From contig CAKZUM010000521.1 of NCBI GenBank assembly GCA_937921525.1, forward strand, positions 1 through 6,847: a stretch of 6,847 nucleotides of DNA. The letters run 5' to 3'. Each line of letters starts with the position of its first letter. Within the stretch, counting starts at the first letter, position 1. This DNA comes from an uncultured Saprospiraceae bacterium. GTDB lineage: Bacteria; Bacteroidota; Bacteroidia; Chitinophagales; Saprospiraceae. The notes beneath the pieces were generated by a model. It had not been told where the DNA came from. It did not search any database and worked only from the letters and a program-made list of their open reading frames with translations. This document shows positions 1-5,935 of this stretch, in pieces. Both the position numbers and the translations under genes were made by a program.

Positions 1-137
1 AGAGCAGACCAGCCCGACTGCCGTCAGGCGGGCGGGGAAGAGAGTAGAGACGTATTTCGTTCAAAGAAACAATGAAATTTCATCAATTTTAAACGAAATC
101 TGTCTCTATTCTCTGCTCTCGGTTCTCTGCTCTTCAA
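1..137. repeat. Imperfect long inverted repeat with heptad-periodic arms, upstream of the aspartokinase gene
   Basis: The arms 40-61 and 92-113 are reverse complements with few mismatches; both carry a GAGANNN/TCTCNNN pattern followed by ATTTCGTT or its complement. The 30-bp spacer contains a perfect 12-bp palindrome, ATGAAATTTCAT, at 72-83. On the right the TCTC motif recurs every seven bases (103, 110, 117, 124, then TCTT at 131), and TTCTCTGCTCT is duplicated at 109-119 and 123-133. On the left GAGA occurs at 40 and 47. The outermost AGAGCAG (1-7) also matches the complement of 113-119, so a GC-rich segment seems to interrupt the left arm. There is no coding potential. The structure resembles a MITE or REP-type intergenic element, but I cannot assign it to a named family. 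Confidence 0.6.
13..32. repeat. Short GC-rich hairpin inside the left arm of the inverted repeat
   Basis: CCCG (13-16) pairs with CGGG (29-32) and CTG (18-20) with CAG (25-27), around a CCGT loop with one A/G mismatch. It is much richer in G+C than its surroundings and lies exactly where the left arm lacks correspondence with the right arm. It may be a small mobile or REP-like unit inserted there. That is an inference from composition and position only. Confidence 0.4.
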
Positions 138-159
138 AATGTCTAGTAGGCTAAGAGTA

Positions 160-180
160 GTTTAGACCGCTGGTCTGAGC
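160..180 (+). promoter_or_regulatory. Possible leader hairpin before the aspartokinase gene
   Basis: In the RNA of the plus strand, 160-168 can pair with 172-180 across a three-base loop (GCU). The core is AGACC/GGUCU, extended by four more pairs including two G-U wobbles. It lies 38 bases before the start codon and could be in the transcript leader. It has no resemblance to the lysine riboswitch, which is much larger. A regulatory role is speculative, and I see no promoter with both boxes in the proper spacing upstream. Confidence 0.2.
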
Positions 181-218
181 AGTGTAATGGGTACTCTTCC
201 CAAAAGAAAAAAATATCT

Positions 219-1562
219 ATGCGAGTATTAAAATTTGGAGGAACTTCCGTAGGGAAGCCAGAAAGAATGCACCAAGTTGCAGAATTGATTGATGATGGGG
301 TACAAAAAATTGTAGTCCTTTCTGCCGTATCAGGAACCACGAATAGCTTGGTTGGAATTAATGAAGCCTATAAAAAAGAAGGAGTCGGTGCAGCTCATTT
401 ATTGATTAATCAATTAGAGGCTAGTTATTATCCTTTTATTAAGGCTTTATATGCTACACAGACTGCCTTGGATAAAGGGCAAAAATTGATTGAAGAGAAG
501 TTCGATTTTTTACGTTCCTTTGATCCTATAACTTTTGATAGTGATGATGAGAAAATGATTTTGGCACAGGGAGAACTAATTTCGACTAATTTATTCGTGC
601 TGTATGCACTAGAAATCGGTATGGATGCAGCATTGATTCCTGCTTTAGAATTTATGCGCACACAAGAGGGAGAGCCAGATTTGGAGTATATCACTAAAGC
701 GGTGCAACAGACCTTAAAGCAGGCGGGATCTGCGAAAGTATATGTCACGCAAGGGTATATCTGTAAGAACGAGCGAGGAGCGGTTGATAATTTGAGGAGA
801 GGCGGTAGTGACTATACCGCAACGCTATTGGGTGCAGCTACCAGTGCAGATGAAATTCAAATATGGACAGATATAGATGGGGTGCATAATAATGATCCAA
901 GAATCGTAGAGAATACTTTTCCGATCCATGAACTCTCTTTTGCGGAGGCCGCGGAGTTGGCTTATTTTGGTGCCAAAATATTACATCCTTCCTGTGTATT
1001 GCCAGCGCAAAAATCTGGGGTGCCAGTTAAGTTATTAAACACGATGGCCCCTCAAGCAAAAGGGACGATCATTTCAAGGAATACCTCCACTTCCGTGGGC
1101 ATCGCAAAAGCCATTGCAGCGAAAGATAATATTACTGCCATCAGAATTATTTCTACTCGAATGTTGAATGCTTATGGATTTTTAAAGAGAGTATTCGAGG
1201 TGTTTGAGAATTATAAAACGCCAATTGATATGATTACAACTTCCGAAGTAGCAGTCTCTTTGACAATTGATGATAATAGTAATTTAGAGGCTATTTTAAA
1301 CGAATTAACTAGCTTCGGGTCAGTAGAAGTAGATACCGATCAAACCATCATTTGTGTAGTGGGACAATTTACTCAGCAACGGGCAGGTGCTGCTGTTCAG
1401 GTATTGGATCCTATCCGTCATTTACCCTTACGGATGATTTCGGGTGGAGGTAGTAAAAGTAATATTTCTATCTTATTAGATACGGCGCATAAAAAAGAAG
1501 CTTTGGTGGCTTTGCATGAGGCATTGTTTAAAGAAACGATTGCGGCAAGATTGGCGCAATAA
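219..1562 (+). CDS. lysC: Aspartate kinase (monofunctional aspartokinase)
   Basis: Cytoplasmic enzyme that phosphorylates L-aspartate with ATP to give 4-phospho-L-aspartate, the first step toward lysine, threonine, methionine and diaminopimelate. The 447-residue protein has the usual length for the monofunctional form and no homoserine dehydrogenase domain. The amino-acid kinase domain covers about residues 1-290: KFGGTS at 5-10, a SAVSGTT stretch at 35-41, QGEL at 117-120, RRGGSDYT at 193-200, and WTDIDG plus DPR at 216-228. Two ACT regulatory domains follow, at about 303-370 (the GFLKRVFEVFENY and MITTSEVAVSLTI segments) and about 375-447 (ICVVGQF and SGGGSKSNISILL). Such domains normally bind lysine or threonine for feedback inhibition; which effector acts here cannot be told from sequence. 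The start fits the family N-terminus (MRVLKFGGTS) and follows an A-rich stretch with no Shine-Dalgarno box. The gene appears to stand alone. The symbol lysC is by analogy, since paralogues elsewhere in the genome cannot be excluded. Confidence 0.95.
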   Translation: MRVLKFGGTSVGKPERMHQVAELIDDGVQKIVVLSAVSGTTNSLVGINEAYKKEGVGAAHLLINQLEASYYPFIKALYATQTALDKGQKLIEEKFDFLRSFDPITFDSDDEKMILAQGELISTNLFVLYALEIGMDAALIPALEFMRTQEGEPDLEYITKAVQQTLKQAGSAKVYVTQGYICKNERGAVDNLRRGGSDYTATLLGAATSADEIQIWTDIDGVHNNDPRIVENTFPIHELSFAEAAELAYFGAKILHPSCVLPAQKSGVPVKLLNTMAPQAKGTIISRNTSTSVGIAKAIAAKDNITAIRIISTRMLNAYGFLKRVFEVFENYKTPIDMITTSEVAVSLTIDDNSNLEAILNELTSFGSVEVDTDQTIICVVGQFTQQRAGAAVQVLDPIRHLPLRMISGGGSKSNISILLDTAHKKEALVALHEALFKETIAARLAQ

Positions 1563-1573
1563 AAGAATTTTCT

Positions 1574-1604
1574 TTTGTCCAGCAACTTCCCGTTGCTGGA
1601 CAAA
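1574..1604 (+). terminator. Hairpin terminator after the aspartokinase gene
   Basis: A perfect 13-bp stem (1574-1586 with 1592-1604) encloses a five-base TTCCC loop and begins 12 bases after the stop codon. The stem is strong, but what follows (ATTCATTG) is a poor U tract, so intrinsic termination may be weak, or the hairpin may mainly stabilise the 3' end of the message. Confidence 0.6.
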
Positions 1605-1713
1605 TTCATTGAAAACATAAACTACAGACTCTTACTCCCCTGATATACAATTCACCTCCCTTTTTCGCTAGTTCATTTTTATTTCCTACCAAACTCCTTT
1701 ATTTCTATTCATC

Positions 1714-1747
1714 TTTGGAATATCATTCTGGATTTAGAGTATGTTTA
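1714..1747 (+). promoter_or_regulatory. Candidate Bacteroidetes-type promoter for the membrane protein gene
   Basis: TTTG at 1714-1717 is followed after 22 bases by TATGTTTA at 1740-1747. The second box differs from the Bacteroidetes -7 consensus TAnnTTTG only at its last base, and the spacing is within the range described for Flavobacterium promoters. The leader to the ATG at 1797 would be roughly 40-45 bases. A small inverted repeat, GTTTAAA (1743-1749) with TTTAAAC (1761-1767), overlaps the -7 box and could be an operator, but AT-rich DNA gives such matches by chance. Confidence 0.35.
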
Positions 1748-1796
1748 AATCTCTATTAATTTTAAACAACCACCACTAATCCTATGTAGAGTATTT

Positions 1797-2585
1797 ATGA
1801 AATATCTATTCCAACTACTCCAACAAAATAAACCCCTTTACTGGGCAACGATTGGTACACTCGGTATGTTACTCCTATCCTTAATAGGATTAGGCATTGA
1901 CGATCGAATATTATTAGGGGAAAACGTTTGGTTGAAACCGATCAAATTTGGCATCTCTATTCCTATTTTTTGTATAACTTTAGCTTGGTTGCTTTCTATC
2001 ACCCCATTCAAAGAAAATACAAAAAAATGGTTGAGCCGACTTTCTGGATGGTCATTGGTTTTGGAGATTCCCTTAGTAATGGTTCAAGCAGCTAGAGGGG
2101 TACAATCCCACTTTAATGAATCTTCTTTATTAGACGGGGTCATATTTGGAATGATGGGCTTGTTAATATTTATCAACACGATAGTTGTTATTTGGGTAGC
2201 TGTCGCTTCTTTTATTCGTAAATTCAACACCTCAAAAGCGATGCAGACCGCTATACAATTAGCCAGTATAGCCATGCTTATTTCCATGTATGTTGGGACG
2301 GTAATGATTAGTGCGAAAGGACATGCAGTAGGCGTGGAGGATGGTGGGCCGGGTGTGCCGATCACCCATTGGAGTACGGAGGGCGGCGATTGGCGCGCCA
2401 TTCATTTTCTAGGAATGCACGGCTGGCAACTTTTACCACTATTGGTTTATTTTTTACAAAGCCTTGGATTAAAGGCATCCCTTGTTAACAAATTAACATG
2501 GGTAAGTGGGGTAGTGTATTTGGGAATATTCTTCTTCTTTTACTGGCGTACGGCAAATGGTTTTTCTTTATTTAGTTGGGTGTAG
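1797..2585 (+). CDS. Seven-helix integral membrane protein of unknown function
   Basis: I cannot name this 262-residue protein. Hydrophobic stretches at about 14-33, 50-68, 83-99, 113-139, 151-172, 203-221 and 233-250 suggest seven membrane helices and no cleaved signal peptide. Polar motifs are unusually well defined for a plain membrane anchor: WLKPIKF at 45-51 before helix 2, RGVQSHFN at 100-107 after helix 3, and a loop at 183-211 with GGPGVP, HWSTEGGDWR and HFLGMHGWQ leading into helix 6. Similar patterns (KPIKF, RG..SHFN, WS..GGD.R..HF.G.H..Q) occur, as far as I recall, in uncharacterised proteins of several phyla. Five histidines (105, 176, 191, 203, 208) lie in or near these motifs, so metal or heme binding is possible but is inference only. 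The start follows a plausible promoter and leader and lacks a Shine-Dalgarno box. The gene stands alone, with a terminator-like hairpin 21 bases after the stop codon. Confidence 0.85.
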   Translation: MKYLFQLLQQNKPLYWATIGTLGMLLLSLIGLGIDDRILLGENVWLKPIKFGISIPIFCITLAWLLSITPFKENTKKWLSRLSGWSLVLEIPLVMVQAARGVQSHFNESSLLDGVIFGMMGLLIFINTIVVIWVAVASFIRKFNTSKAMQTAIQLASIAMLISMYVGTVMISAKGHAVGVEDGGPGVPITHWSTEGGDWRAIHFLGMHGWQLLPLLVYFLQSLGLKASLVNKLTWVSGVVYLGIFFFFYWRTANGFSLFSWV

Positions 2586-2606
2586 CCATTAGCTTCAATT
2601 AAGGAA

Positions 2607-2639
2607 ACGTTTACTAAACCTTAAAGGTTTAGTAAACGT
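2607..2639. terminator. Bidirectional hairpin between convergent genes
   Basis: A perfect 14-bp stem (2607-2620 with 2626-2639) encloses a five-base TTAAA loop, between the stop of the plus-strand membrane protein gene (2585) and the stop of the minus-strand oligopeptidase gene (2699). Neither flank has a long T run: the plus strand continues with AAATGC and the minus strand with TTTCCTT. Because of its position it probably serves both transcripts. Confidence 0.6.
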
Positions 2640-2657
2640 AAATGCAAACGGTGTCAC

Positions 2658-2713
2658 TCTCAATTCTTCATTCTCAATTCTTCATTTTTCATTCTCAATT
2701 AATTCTTCTCAAT
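2658..2713. repeat. Heptad tandem repeat overlapping the 3' end of the oligopeptidase gene
   Basis: The 56 bp divide into eight seven-base units. TCTCAAT occurs at 2658, 2672, 2693 and 2707, all in the same seven-base register, and the other units are variants such as TCTTCAT and TTTTCAT. The tract overlaps the last four codons and the stop of the minus-strand oligopeptidase gene (2699-2713). The complementary heptad ATTGAGA is repeated in the same rhythm at 4954-4981 and 5208-5235, so this is a repeated intergenic family and not a one-off. Confidence 0.75.
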
Positions 2714-4903
2714 AGCCATTTCCAGCTGAGGCGTCACGCCCATATTATCCCAAGCAAAAGCATATTGATCGGCAGTAAGTGCGATCCGTTGAGCCATTGA
2801 AACAGAACCATGTCCTGCATTGGTCTGTACCCGAATCATCACAGGATTAGTACCGGAATGACATTCCTGTAATCTAGCCGCGAATTTAAAAGAATGGGCA
2901 GGCACGACTCGGTCATCATGATCTGCCGTTGTAACCATCGTAGCAGGGTAGTCCGTATTAGGTTGCAAAGCATGTACAGGAGAATAATTTTTTAGGTATT
3001 GGAACATCTCAGGTGATTCTTCAGAGGTACCATAATCTGCAGCCCAGCCCGCCCCTGCCGTAAAGGTATGATAGCGAAGCATATCCAAAACACCAACCGC
3101 CGGGAATGCGACCTTAGCTAATTTAGGTCGTTGCGTCATCGTAGCACCAACCAATAAACCGCCATTAGAACCACCTGCAATCGCCAAGTAATCACTAGAG
3201 GTATAGCCTTCCTTAATTAAGTATTCGCCAGCGGCGATGAAGTCATCAAAGACATTCTGCTTTTGCATTTTAGTACCTGCTAAGTGCCATTTCTCGCCAT
3301 ACTCGCCACCGCCTCTGATATTGGGTTGGGCATAAATACCACCGTTTTCTAACCATACAATTCTAGAAGCACTAAAGGATGGGCGCAAACTAATATTGAA
3401 ACCACCATAGGCATATAAGTAAGTTGGGTTTTTACCATTCAACTCTAAACCTTTTTTATGGACGATAAACATAGGCACTTTCGTACCATCTTTACTAGTA
3501 TAGAATACTTGTTTCGTTTCGTAGTCATCAGGATTAAACTGTACTTTGGATTGTCTGTATAAACTGGATGTTCCACTAGCAATATCATATTTATAAATGG
3601 TAGAAGGATTGGTAAAAGAAGTGAAGGTGTAGTATAAATCTTTATCTTCTTTCTTCGCTCCAAATCCATAGGCAGTACCGATACCAGGCAATTCAATATC
3701 TCTTTCTAAATTGCCTTCCATATCATATTGCTTGATTGCTGTTTTGGCATCTACTAAATAATTGGCAAATATTTTTCCACCCCCTGTTCCTACATCTAGC
3801 ACCTGATCTGTTTCTGCAATTACGTCTTTCCAATTAAGTGGAGAAGGTAGGTTAATATTGGTGCGGACTAGGCGGTAATTGGGGGCATCAATGTTGGTGT
3901 ATAAATAAAATTCTTCTCCCTTATTTTCTACATAAGAACAAGTCTTTAAATAATCTTCTTGCACCAACACGAAAGCACTACTATTGGATTTTAAATCTTT
4001 AATATATAAACGATTGCCACTTGTATTCTGTGCAGCACTAACGACTAGGTAATTCTGATCTTCCGTTACATATCCCCAGATATATCTATTAGGTTGTTTT
4101 TCGCCACCGAATACTAGTACATCGTCCTTCTGATTAGTACCTAGTTGGTGATAAAATAACTTATGGTATTGCGTCTTTGCAGACAACTCACTACCTGCCG
4201 ATTTTTCTGGATTGTCATAGCTACTATAGTAAAAGCCTTCATTTCCTTTCCAAGAAATGCCACTAAATTTTACATCTACTAAAGTATCTTCTAATACCTT
4301 TTTAGAGGCAACATCCATGACAATAATCTTCCGCCAATCGGAGCCTCCTTCTGTAATCATATGGGCAGAAAGGGTACCATCTTCTGTAAAGAAAATGCCC
4401 CGCAAAGCTGTTGTTGCATCCGCAGAAAAGTCATTAGGATTTAGAAAAACTTCTTCTGCTGCATTCGCATCACCAATTTTAGTTCTATAGACTACACTAT
4501 GATTTTGTAAACCATCATTTCTATAAAAATATTCATACGCTCCTTCTTTGAACGGAGCAGATATTTTTTCATAATCGACCAGTTGTTCTATTCGTTCTTT
4601 CAAAGGTGCTCGAAAGGCAATCTTATCTAAATAGCCAAAAGTAACGGCGTTTTGTGCCTTCACCCATTCGCCTGTTTCTTCAGAACGATCGTCCTCTAAC
4701 CAACGGTAAGGATCTTCCACTTCGGTTTCAAAATAAGTATCGGTATGGTCAATTTTCTTTGTAGTCGGGTACGTAAATTTACTAGGTGCTGTTGTTACAG
4801 TCTCTTTGACTTCTTGCACAGTCGTCTTAATAGTGTCCTCTACTGTCTGGCAGGCAGCAAAGGCTAGCACTACGCATAGTGTAGGAAGAAATAGTTTTTT
4901 CAT
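2699..4903 (-). CDS. Prolyl oligopeptidase, S9A family, predicted lipoprotein
   Basis: Serine peptidase expected to cleave peptides of limited length after proline. The 734 residues begin with a lipoprotein signal (MKKLFLPTLCVVLAFAAC, lipid-bearing Cys18) and a hydrophilic tether to about residue 40, so the enzyme is probably anchored in the envelope instead of being cytosolic like the classical enzyme. A DPYRWLEDD motif at 64-72 marks the start of the family fold; a beta-propeller should span roughly 110-460 and the alpha/beta-hydrolase domain roughly 465-725. The catalytic triad is visible as Ser579 in GGSNGG, Asp663 in DHDDRV and Ser-distal His698 in NAGHGS. Tyr499 (YAYGGFN), Trp620 (GAGWAADYG) and Arg665 match residues that stabilise the oxyanion, stack on the substrate proline and bind the substrate in the porcine enzyme, supporting true proline specificity. 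There is no Shine-Dalgarno box. The last codons lie in a heptad repeat, and a 127-bp repeat copy starts 40 bases upstream of the start codon. It has no operon partner in the window. Confidence 0.95.
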   Translation of the reverse strand: MKKLFLPTLCVVLAFAACQTVEDTIKTTVQEVKETVTTAPSKFTYPTTKKIDHTDTYFETEVEDPYRWLEDDRSEETGEWVKAQNAVTFGYLDKIAFRAPLKERIEQLVDYEKISAPFKEGAYEYFYRNDGLQNHSVVYRTKIGDANAAEEVFLNPNDFSADATTALRGIFFTEDGTLSAHMITEGGSDWRKIIVMDVASKKVLEDTLVDVKFSGISWKGNEGFYYSSYDNPEKSAGSELSAKTQYHKLFYHQLGTNQKDDVLVFGGEKQPNRYIWGYVTEDQNYLVVSAAQNTSGNRLYIKDLKSNSSAFVLVQEDYLKTCSYVENKGEEFYLYTNIDAPNYRLVRTNINLPSPLNWKDVIAETDQVLDVGTGGGKIFANYLVDAKTAIKQYDMEGNLERDIELPGIGTAYGFGAKKEDKDLYYTFTSFTNPSTIYKYDIASGTSSLYRQSKVQFNPDDYETKQVFYTSKDGTKVPMFIVHKKGLELNGKNPTYLYAYGGFNISLRPSFSASRIVWLENGGIYAQPNIRGGGEYGEKWHLAGTKMQKQNVFDDFIAAGEYLIKEGYTSSDYLAIAGGSNGGLLVGATMTQRPKLAKVAFPAVGVLDMLRYHTFTAGAGWAADYGTSEESPEMFQYLKNYSPVHALQPNTDYPATMVTTADHDDRVVPAHSFKFAARLQECHSGTNPVMIRVQTNAGHGSVSMAQRIALTADQYAFAWDNMGVTPQLEMAIEKN

Positions 4904-4942
4904 TATTAGAAATTTTAATTAGAATGGATTGATTTACCGAAG

Positions 4943-5069
4943 GTAAGAAAAGAATTGAGAATTTAAAATTGAGAATTGAGATTGATTGCGGTTAAAAGCA
5001 AACAAAACTTTGTTTTAGAGTAAGAGACGGACTATTGATGGCGGCAACTTGTAAAGTGGCTGTCATCTG
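4943..5069. repeat. 127-bp direct repeat, copy A
   Basis: This copy matches 5197-5323 over 127 bp without gaps and with four substitutions (5016, 5019, 5028 and 5043 in this copy). It contains the heptad ATTGAGA in a seven-base register at 4954, 4968 and 4975, then a stretch with AAACAAAACTTTGTTTT, and it ends in GGCTGTCATCTG. It shows no terminal inverted repeats and no clear target-site duplication. It lies directly upstream of the oligopeptidase gene and may carry part of that gene's control region. Function is unknown. Confidence 0.85.
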
Positions 5070-5097
5070 GGTTTCTAGGAAAGATGACAGCCATTTT
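5053..5097. repeat. Long-stem hairpin at the end of repeat copy A
   Basis: TGGCTGTCATCT (5057-5068) is perfectly complementary to AGATGACAGCCA (5082-5093) across a 13-base loop. As RNA the stem extends to 16 pairs with one G-U wobble (5053-5068 with 5082-5097). The left arm belongs to the 127-bp repeat. Copy B has the same left arm at 5311-5322 but no matching right arm. The CTGYCATCT motif occurs once more at 5107-5115. Confidence 0.7.
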
Positions 5098-5123
5098 GAA
5101 AATTTCTGCCATCTGCCTCGCAG

Positions 5124-5192
5124 ATCGTCGAGGTTTGTAACCTCGATGCGGTATGATTATCGTATGGCATCGAGGTTACAAATCTCGATGAT
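5124..5192. repeat. REP-like double hairpin element
   Basis: Two 26-bp arms, 5124-5149 and 5167-5192, are reverse complements with two mismatches across a 17-base loop. Each arm is itself a small hairpin: TCGAGGTT-tgt-AACCTCGA at 5128-5146 and TCGAGGTT-aca-AATCTCGA at 5170-5188. The element can therefore fold as one long stem or as two adjacent hairpins. This matches the layout of paired REP sequences mobilised by Y1 (RAYT) transposases. No transposase is present here, so that link is inference. Confidence 0.7.
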
Positions 5193-5196
5193 ACTA

Positions 5197-5323
5197 GTAA
5201 GAAAAGAATTGAGAATTTAAAATTGAGAATTGAGATTGATTGCGGTTAAAAGCAAACAAAACTTTGTTTCAGGGTAAGAGATGGACTATTGATGGCAGCA
5301 ACTTGTAAAGTGGCTGTCATCTG
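5197..5323. repeat. 127-bp direct repeat, copy B
   Basis: This is the second copy of the element at 4943-5069, offset by exactly 254 bp, about 97% identical and ungapped. It differs at 5270, 5273, 5282 and 5297. Similarity starts at GTAAG and stops after CATCTG; the flanks are unrelated on both sides. It contains ATTGAGA at 5208, 5222 and 5229. The segment between the copies is also 127 bp long, probably by chance. Confidence 0.85.
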
Positions 5324-5340
5324 ACCGCCGTAGGCAATCT

Positions 5341-5379
5341 GACAGCGCAGCGATCTGACTTCCGACAGCGCAGCGGTCT
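5341..5379. repeat. GC-rich 16-bp short direct repeat
   Basis: GACAGCGCAGCGATCT at 5341-5356 recurs at 5364-5379 with one change (A to G), 23 bases apart. It lies just after the stop codon of the minus-strand gene ending at 5388. The unit is much richer in G+C than its surroundings. It forms no obvious stem with T tract, so it does not look like a terminator. Confidence 0.55.
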
Positions 5380-5387
5380 CAAAAAGT

Positions 5388-5870
5388 CTATCCCACCATC
5401 CGCTTATGCCAACTACTCGCCAAAGGCTTGACCCATTGGCTATCAAAATCTTTTTTGGTCTTGACTAGATTATCGAAGACTAAGGTGTCGTCCGTGATAG
5501 TTCCTGCTTTGTATAATGCCGCAAATTCGTTTTTAGAAGCAGAGCGAATGGTATCGCCATCTTTATAGGTGAAAGTCATTCGATCAAACAAAACGATCTG
5601 ATAGTGCTGTTCCAACTGCTGCATAAAATGAACAGATTTGTCAATGGAACAGCCACTTGCACCTGCTTGACTTTCATCCACCATTAAGACTAAAAATTGA
5701 TTATGGAAAACTTTTGCGAAGGCATGTAATTGGTTGTTATGGCTCACCCATGCGGTGGCAAATTTGGTCAGATGGACTTCTATTTCTTGAGTGATTTTTG
5801 GAGAGAGTGGGGCTTGGGCTTGGTATATCCAAACTCTGGAAGTATCGGGGAGGGTGGTGTAGTTTGTCAT
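5388..5870 (-). CDS. Conserved 160-aa protein of the Bacteroidetes 'ABC transporter ATPase'-labelled family, function unknown
   Basis: Small soluble protein without signal peptide or membrane segment. The sequence pattern (SRVWIYQ at 11-17, a hydrophobic FLVLMV strand then DES at 65-67, ASGCSIDKSV at 71-80, LFDR at 94-97, several tryptophans) matches a family I recall beside CCG-type Fe-S proteins in Bacteroidetes, often labelled 'ABC transporter ATPase'. No Walker A, Walker B or ABC signature is present, so that label is not supported. Conserved Cys74 and the acidic DES and Asp77 residues could form an active or binding site; this is inference. I chose the ATG at 5868-5870, giving 160 residues. 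An in-frame ATG at 5990 would add 40 residues read through a terminator hairpin and with no protein-like character. The gene follows the Fe-S gene on the same strand after 136 bases, but the intervening terminator suggests at least partly separate transcription. I see no clear promoter or Shine-Dalgarno box. Confidence 0.8.
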   Translation of the reverse strand: MTNYTTLPDTSRVWIYQAQAPLSPKITQEIEVHLTKFATAWVSHNNQLHAFAKVFHNQFLVLMVDESQAGASGCSIDKSVHFMQQLEQHYQIVLFDRMTFTYKDGDTIRSASKNEFAALYKAGTITDDTLVFDNLVKTKKDFDSQWVKPLASSWHKRMVG

Positions 5871-5935
5871 ATATTGTTTCGTTATGGAGGCATGGAGTTT
5901 TTGAAAATCAGTTACAAGAGCGAGAATAGGTGATG

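Larger units (their letters stand above)
4904..5387. other. Gene-free intergenic region filled with repeats
   Basis: This 484-bp stretch separates two minus-strand genes and holds no convincing coding sequence. The short open frames in it (5035-5220 plus, 5246-5446 minus) run through repeats and hairpins and resemble no protein I know. It contains a small palindrome TTACC-gaa-GGTAA (4934-4946), two 127-bp direct repeats, a long-stem hairpin, a double-hairpin element and a GC-rich 16-bp direct repeat. The promoter of the oligopeptidase gene should lie at its left end, but I see no clear one. Confidence 0.7.

Noticed and set aside
137..218. Lysine riboswitch or peptide-coded attenuator before aspartokinase
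   Set aside because: The leader is far too short for a lysine riboswitch, has no run of Lys or Thr codons, and holds only one short hairpin.
428..748. Minus-strand open frame of 106 codons inside the aspartokinase gene
   Set aside because: It is antisense to a clear conserved gene and encodes no recognisable protein.
2084..2401. Minus-strand open frame of 105 codons inside the membrane protein gene
   Set aside because: It is antisense to a frame with well-defined membrane helices and motifs, and is explained as a shadow.
4938..4945. TACCTTCG on the minus strand as a -7 box for the oligopeptidase gene
   Set aside because: It is one base off TAnnTTTG, but no TTG or TTTG lies at a suitable distance upstream, and the same bases form a small palindrome.
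5035..5220. Plus-strand open frame of 61 codons
   Set aside because: It runs through the hairpins and the start of repeat copy B, and its product has no protein-like pattern. It is repeat DNA.
4943..5379. CRISPR array
   Set aside because: There are only two long copies and unrelated short repeats, no regular 25-40 bp repeat-spacer pattern, and no cas genes.
5246..5446. Minus-strand open frame of 66 codons
   Set aside because: It overlaps the 3' end of the 160-aa gene and repeat copy B, with no recognisable protein features.
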